Assembly (NCBI RefSeq): GCF_003751505.1
Contig: NZ_RJVB01000004.1
Span: 361,007-425,006, forward strand
DNA from: Erwinia sp. JUb26
Lineage (GTDB): Bacteria > Pseudomonadota > Gammaproteobacteria > Enterobacterales > Enterobacteriaceae
Length of the DNA: 64,000 nt
Direction of reading: 5' to 3'
Positions within the stretch are counted from its first letter, which is position 1, and each line of letters starts with the position of its first letter. The notes under the pieces are model-generated. The model did not search any database. It was not told the DNA's origin and saw nothing but the letters and a program-made list of their open reading frames with translations. Below are positions 59,988 to 64,000 of this stretch, in pieces. Position numbers and translations under genes: made by a program.

Positions 59988-60830
59988 CATTTCGGTCATC
60001 GCGTTTAAATTGGCTGCGCGTGTGCCCTTGCGCCACACCAGCCAGATTTCAATATTGCCCATCCCGCCACCCAGCGGCCAGGCCTGCACGCTGTCGCGCC
60101 CCGGCATACTCTCCAGCATGCTGGCCGGGATCAGCGCCAGCCCCGCGCCCGCGCTGACGCAGGCCAGAATGCCGTGATAGGACTCCATTTCGAAAATCTT
60201 GCCAGGCACGGCGTTTTCCCGCGCGAACCAGTTTTCAAACAGCCGCCGGTAGGAGCAGTTGGCGCGGAAGGCATAAATCGTTGAGCCGGAAATGCTGGCG
60301 GCATCCGGCACCGGCGGATGATTCAGCGCGCCGATTAGCACCAGCTCCTCGCTGAAGGCCGGTACGCCCTCCAGCTGCGGGTGCTTAGGCGGCCCGTCGA
60401 CAAACGCCGCGCTGTAGCGGCCTGAGAAAATCCCGTCAATCATATCGCCGGAGGGGCCGGTGGAGAGGTCCAGCTCCACCTGCGGCCACTGCTGATGGTA
60501 GCGGGCAATCAGCGGCGGCAGGCGCACGGCGGCGGTACTTTCAATCGCCCCGAGGGTGAAGACGCCGCTGGGATGCTGCCCGGATACGCTCAGCTTCGCC
60601 TCTTCGGCCAGCGCCAGAATGCGCCGTGCGTAGTCCAGCAGCGTGCGGCCGCTGTCGGTGATATGCAGCCGCAGTTTTTCCCGGCGGAACAGTTCGCAGC
60701 CCAGCTCCTCTTCCAGCTGGCGCAGGCGGGTAGAGATATTCGACGGCACGCGGTGCAGTCGGTCGGCGGCGGCGGTGACGCTGCCCTCTTCGGCAATCGC
60801 ACGGAAGACATCCAGCTGGGTCAGATCCAT
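59976..60830 (-). CDS. LysR-family transcriptional regulator (PtrR-like)
   Basis: A 284-residue LysR regulator. The winged helix is at about 1-60 ('LDVFRAIAEEGSVTAAADRLHRVPSNISTRLRQLEEELG'), of the subgroup with 'HRVPSNISTR' seen in PtrR/YneJ, the regulator next to sad in E. coli. The effector domain follows. It is divergent from the Sad-like dehydrogenase gene with a perfect 9-bp dyad between them, which mirrors the E. coli yneJ-sad arrangement. Confidence 0.9.
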   Translation of the reverse strand: MDLTQLDVFRAIAEEGSVTAAADRLHRVPSNISTRLRQLEEELGCELFRREKLRLHITDSGRTLLDYARRILALAEEAKLSVSGQHPSGVFTLGAIESTAAVRLPPLIARYHQQWPQVELDLSTGPSGDMIDGIFSGRYSAAFVDGPPKHPQLEGVPAFSEELVLIGALNHPPVPDAASISGSTIYAFRANCSYRRLFENWFARENAVPGKIFEMESYHGILACVSAGAGLALIPASMLESMPGRDSVQAWPLGGGMGNIEIWLVWRKGTRAANLNAMTEMLQP

Positions 60831-60854
60831 ATCATTCTCAATTTGAGCAAGTAA

Positions 60855-60883
60855 CTTTCATTATTATTCATTTTTAATGAAAG
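60855..60883. promoter_or_regulatory. LysR operator candidate CTTTCATTA-N11-TAATGAAAG
   Basis: A perfect 9-bp inverted repeat with an 11-bp spacer that itself contains ATTCATT. It lies 25 bp upstream of the LysR start and 88 bp upstream of the dehydrogenase start. Confidence 0.75.
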
Positions 60884-60970
60884 CTTCACAAGCCTATCAT
60901 TTCCCCATGCCGCATTTCAGCCTGTGCGCTGGGTGCAACGTTGAACCGAATGATCGAGAAGGCGCAAAAC

Positions 60971-62353
60971 ATGACCGACGTAAATTCTGCCGTTTCCCGC
61001 AACCCCGCCACGGGTGACGTGGTGGCCCGTTATCCTTTCGCCAGTCGGGCCGATGTTGATGCCGCACTGGCACAGACCGATAGCGCCTTCCAGACCTGGC
61101 GCAGCAGCCCGCTGAGTGCCCGCGTGCAGCTGCTGCTGTCTGTTGCCGCCGGGCTGCGTGAGCAGAGCCGCGCACTGGCGGAGATGATGACCACCGAAAT
61201 GGGTAAGCCCATTGACCAGGGGCTGGCCGAGGTGGAGAAAAGCGCGAAGCTGTGTGAATGGTACGCGCAGCACGGTCCTGACTTCCTGCAGCGGGAACCG
61301 ACCACCGTTGAGGGCAACAAAGCCTTCGTTGACTACCTGCCGCTGGGCGCGGTGCTGTCGGTGATGCCGTGGAACTTCCCGATCTGGCAGGTGCTGCGCG
61401 GCGCGGTACCGATTCTGCTGGCGGGCAACAGCTATCTGCTGAAGCCGGCCCCGAACGTGATGGGCTGTGCGCTGCTGCTACAGCAGGTGCTGAGCGATGC
61501 CGGGGTGGCGGAAGGGCTGTTTGCGGTGGTCAATGCCGACAATGACGGCGTGGCGCAGGCGATTAACGATCGCCGTATTAAAGCGGTTACCGTCACCGGC
61601 AGCGTACGTGCAGGATCGGCGATTGCCGCGCTGGCCGGCGCCGCCATCAAGAAATGTGTGCTCGAGCTGGGCGGTGCCGATGCCTTTATCGTGCTGGCCG
61701 ACGCCGATATCGATGCGGCGGTGAAGGGGGCGATTGCCGGTCGCTTTATGAATAACGGCCAGCTGTGCATCTCGGCGAAACGTATCATCGTGGAGAAGGC
61801 GGTGTTTAACACCTTCCGCGACAAATTCCTCGCCGCGGTTAAGGCGATGAAAATCGGCGACCCGCGTGAGGCCGGGGTGTGGATTGGTCCGATGGCGCGC
61901 TACGATCTGCGCGACGAGCTGGATTCGCAGGTGCAGGCCACGCTGCAAGAGGGCGCCACCCTGCTGCTGGGCGGCCACGTGCTGCCGGGCGACGGTAACT
62001 ACTATGCGCCCACGGTGCTGAGCGACGTCACCCCTGCGATGACCAGCTTTAAGCAGGAGCTGTTTGGCCCGGTGGCCTCGCTGATCGTGGCGGAGGATGC
62101 AGATCACGCCGTGACGCTGGCCAATGATTCCGAGTTCGGTCTGGGGGGCAGCCTGTGGAGCCGCGATCTGGCCGCAGCGCAGCGCCTGGCATCACGTATT
62201 GAAACCGGCGGGATGTTTATTAACACGCCGAGCTTCTCCGACCCGCGGGTGCCGATTGGCGGCGTGAAGAAAAGCGGTTTTGGCCGCGAGCTGTCGCACT
62301 TTGGCCTGCGCGAGTTCACCAACCCGCAGACCGTCTGGATTGAACAGCCCTGA
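60971..62353 (+). CDS. sad: Succinate semialdehyde dehydrogenase, Sad/YneI type
   Basis: A 460-residue NAD(P)-dependent aldehyde dehydrogenase. 'LSVMPWNFPIWQVLRGAVPILLAGNSYLLKPAPNVMG' and 'KCVLELGGADAFIVL' (general base Glu) precede the catalytic Cys in 'NNGQLCISAKR'; 'GGVKKSGFGRELSHFGLREF' ends the chain. Length and sequence fit Sad (YneI), which oxidises succinate semialdehyde from GABA or putrescine breakdown. I use the ATG at 60971 with GAAGG upstream. It is divergent from a PtrR-like LysR gene, as in E. coli. It could also accept an aldehyde from the neighbouring GntR-controlled pathway (inference). Confidence 0.88.
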   Translation: MTDVNSAVSRNPATGDVVARYPFASRADVDAALAQTDSAFQTWRSSPLSARVQLLLSVAAGLREQSRALAEMMTTEMGKPIDQGLAEVEKSAKLCEWYAQHGPDFLQREPTTVEGNKAFVDYLPLGAVLSVMPWNFPIWQVLRGAVPILLAGNSYLLKPAPNVMGCALLLQQVLSDAGVAEGLFAVVNADNDGVAQAINDRRIKAVTVTGSVRAGSAIAALAGAAIKKCVLELGGADAFIVLADADIDAAVKGAIAGRFMNNGQLCISAKRIIVEKAVFNTFRDKFLAAVKAMKIGDPREAGVWIGPMARYDLRDELDSQVQATLQEGATLLLGGHVLPGDGNYYAPTVLSDVTPAMTSFKQELFGPVASLIVAEDADHAVTLANDSEFGLGGSLWSRDLAAAQRLASRIETGGMFINTPSFSDPRVPIGGVKKSGFGRELSHFGLREFTNPQTVWIEQP

Positions 62354-62355
62354 GT

Positions 62356-64000
62356 CTACACCGCCATATGGCTGAACCAGTGCTCCAGCTTGTCCGGCGG
62401 TAGCGGATGGGAATAATAAAAACCCTGGATTTCGTCGCAGCCGAGATGCTGCAGCGAGGCCAGGGTTTGCAGATCCTCCACGCCTTCGGCGAGCACCACG
62501 TAATTCAGCTCTTTCAGCATGGTGATCATATGGCGGGCAATCACTTCGCTGGCCGGATCGCAGTTCAGCTGTTGGATCAGCGAGCGGTCGAGCTTAATCA
62601 CGTCGATCGGGATGCGGCGCAGCGTATTAATATTGTTGTAGCCGGAACCAAAATCATCCAGCGCGATGCGAAAGCCGCGCTGCTTAAGCATATCCAACCC
62701 CTGGCAAGCCTCGTCACTTTCCAGCACCTGCTGGGTTTCCAGGCATTCCAGGGTCAGATCACCTACCTGCAGACCGGCACGCCGGGTTTTCTCCGCCAGA
62801 TCGGCGGCAAACGCCGGGCGGGAAAAATCGCTGACGCTGAGATTCACCGATACCGGCAGGTTCAGCCCCTTTTGGCGCCAGACGCGCAGCTGCATCAGGG
62901 CGTGGTCAATCACCCAGTCGGTCAGTTCGTCCATCAGGCTGGTGTGTTCCGCCAGCGGGATAAACTCGGCCGGGGAAATGTTGCCGGCAACCGGATGCTG
63001 CCAGCGCAGCAGCGCCTCCAGCCCGACCGGCCTGCCGGTATGCAGGCAGAGCTGCGGCTGATACACCAGGTACAGTCCCTGGCTGCCGCGCAGCGCCAGC
63101 GCCAGGTCGTTCAACAGCTGAAAGTTAAGATTTCGGCGGCTGTCGCTGTCGGCGTTGTAGGCCATAGCCGTCTGCTTCTGGCTGATCGCCTCATGCAGGG
63201 CGCTGACCGCCTGGCGCAGAACCTCCGTCACCTGGGCGGTAGCGGGCACAAAACTCACGTCACCGACGTAGATTTTCACATCAAGGCTGATGTCGCCCAG
63301 CACCTGAGCGCGAATATTTTCCAGTCGACAACTGAGCGCTCTGGCGCTCACCGCGCTGTTTTTGCGGCTCAGCAGGGCAAAGCGGCCGGTGGCGACGGTA
63401 TACAGCACATCGTCATCGCTCAGCTCAAGGCGCGAACGCACCGTCGCGGTCAGAGCTTTCAGCAGGGTTTCAACCGCATCCATCCCCATTGAGCGGGCAA
63501 TTTCATAGGCGCGGGGCATATCAATGCAGTCAATCAGCGTCAGCGTCAGGGGTTCGAAGCTGGAGGCGCGCTGCAGCAGGCCGATATCTTTCAGCAGCCG
63601 CTGGCGATTGGGCAGCGACGTCACCACATCTTTGTAGCCCGCGGTATACCACGCATCAAGATAGCCGCTGACCAGCCCCGCCAGCAGCTCCAGCATCGTC
63701 AGCTTATGTTCGTCGAAAGTGTGCGGCTGAGTATCGGTAATGCACAGCGTCCCCACCGAGATGCCTTCCCGTGTGTGCAGAGGTATACCCGCGTAGAATC
63801 GGATGAAAGGCGCGCCCACGGTGAACGGATTCTGGCTGAAGCGCGGGTCGAGCAGGGTGTCGTTGCAGATGAGCTGCGCATGACTCAGCACCGCCTGGCG
63901 GCAGAAGGCATCATGCAGCGAACTTTGCGGCACATCCAGGCAGCAGGCCGCTTTAATATACTGATTTTCATTATCCAGAACCGAGACAAAGCAACCCGGG
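62356..64000 (-). CDS. GAF - degenerate GGDEF - EAL cyclic-di-GMP protein (partial)
   Basis: The gene runs off the right edge; the frame stays open to 64000, so the N-terminus is missing. Visible parts: a GAF domain ('CFVSVLDNENQYIKAACCLD', 'PFIRFYAGIPLHTREGISVGTLCITD'), a GGDEF-like domain whose active-site position reads 'VATGRFALLS' instead of GGDEF, so it should not make c-di-GMP, and an EAL domain with intact motifs ('GLEALLRWQHP', 'LTLECLETQ', 'LDDFGSGYNN', 'IKLDRSLI', 'LAEGVED', 'IQGFYYSHPLP'). It probably hydrolyses c-di-GMP under control of a ligand bound by the GAF domain. It converges on sad with 2 bp between the stops. Confidence 0.9.
   Translation of the reverse strand, partial: PGCFVSVLDNENQYIKAACCLDVPQSSLHDAFCRQAVLSHAQLICNDTLLDPRFSQNPFTVGAPFIRFYAGIPLHTREGISVGTLCITDTQPHTFDEHKLTMLELLAGLVSGYLDAWYTAGYKDVVTSLPNRQRLLKDIGLLQRASSFEPLTLTLIDCIDMPRAYEIARSMGMDAVETLLKALTATVRSRLELSDDDVLYTVATGRFALLSRKNSAVSARALSCRLENIRAQVLGDISLDVKIYVGDVSFVPATAQVTEVLRQAVSALHEAISQKQTAMAYNADSDSRRNLNFQLLNDLALALRGSQGLYLVYQPQLCLHTGRPVGLEALLRWQHPVAGNISPAEFIPLAEHTSLMDELTDWVIDHALMQLRVWRQKGLNLPVSVNLSVSDFSRPAFAADLAEKTRRAGLQVGDLTLECLETQQVLESDEACQGLDMLKQRGFRIALDDFGSGYNNINTLRRIPIDVIKLDRSLIQQLNCDPASEVIARHMITMLKELNYVVLAEGVEDLQTLASLQHLGCDEIQGFYYSHPLPPDKLEHWFSHMAV

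Overview
The window looks like a chromosomal segment from a plant- or environment-associated Erwiniaceae member (Erwinia or Pantoea type). This rests on the enterobacterial genes it carries (otnC/otnK, a FumA/FumB-type fumarase, a Sad-like succinate semialdehyde dehydrogenase, YdgH/BhsA-like small secreted proteins, katA, higBA, metNIQ), moderately high GC, and the near absence of housekeeping genes. No tRNA, rRNA, insertion sequence, prophage or CRISPR array was recognised. The content is almost entirely accessory catabolism: five ABC importers, three MFS/DASS carriers and about ten local regulators, most sitting next to visible operator dyads.

Layout. 1-835: a non-coding stretch with five short tandem repeat arrays, three of them octamers of about 12 copies. 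836-5100: a candidate 27-residue ORF, an SDR, a LysR/MFS divergent pair with a palindromic operator, msrA, and a solo HipB-like repressor. 5267-10512: MmgE/PrpD protein, flavin monooxygenase and polar amino acid ABC importer, the gene set of the B. subtilis yxe S-(2-succino)cysteine operon. 10585-19876: a LacI-family regulon for a tetronate-type acid (MFS, OtnC, periplasmic lactonase-like propeller, periplasmic cupin; alpha-hydroxy-acid oxidase plus a cytosolic ModA-like protein; racemase-family protein, OtnK), tied together by four matching operator boxes. 20026-28047: a ribose-type sugar ABC importer with a PfkB kinase, facing a hydroxyacid dehydrogenase/FGGY kinase pair.

28338-33588: metNIQ, higBA followed by a truncated antitoxin-like gene, and katA. 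33730-37275: a second YxeM/N/O/K-like importer and monooxygenase module. 37272-39173: TetR regulator, operator-like repeats and small secreted proteins. 39339-40826: FeaB-like aldehyde dehydrogenase. 40925-48516: a fumarate module made of ApbE, a cytosolic three-domain NADH:fumarate reductase, a CitT-like carrier and a class I fumarase; together these would take up malate, tartrate or citrate-type acids, dehydrate malate to fumarate and use fumarate as a cytosolic NADH sink.

48673-59987: the most interesting region, two divergent operons around a GntR/FCD repressor. One has an NMT1/ThiY-like ABC importer, class II aldolase, TauD-like dioxygenase and amidase; the other an SDR that has lost its YxxxK motif, an aminotransferase, an alpha/beta hydrolase and an M20 N-carbamoylase-like amidohydrolase. 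Paired 10-bp operators with identical 21-bp spacing precede both the repressor and the SDR. I do not know the substrate. 59976-64000: a LysR regulator divergent from a Sad-like dehydrogenase, and a GAF-GGDEF-EAL protein running off the right edge.

All functional names come from motif recognition and remembered family knowledge; no database search was run.
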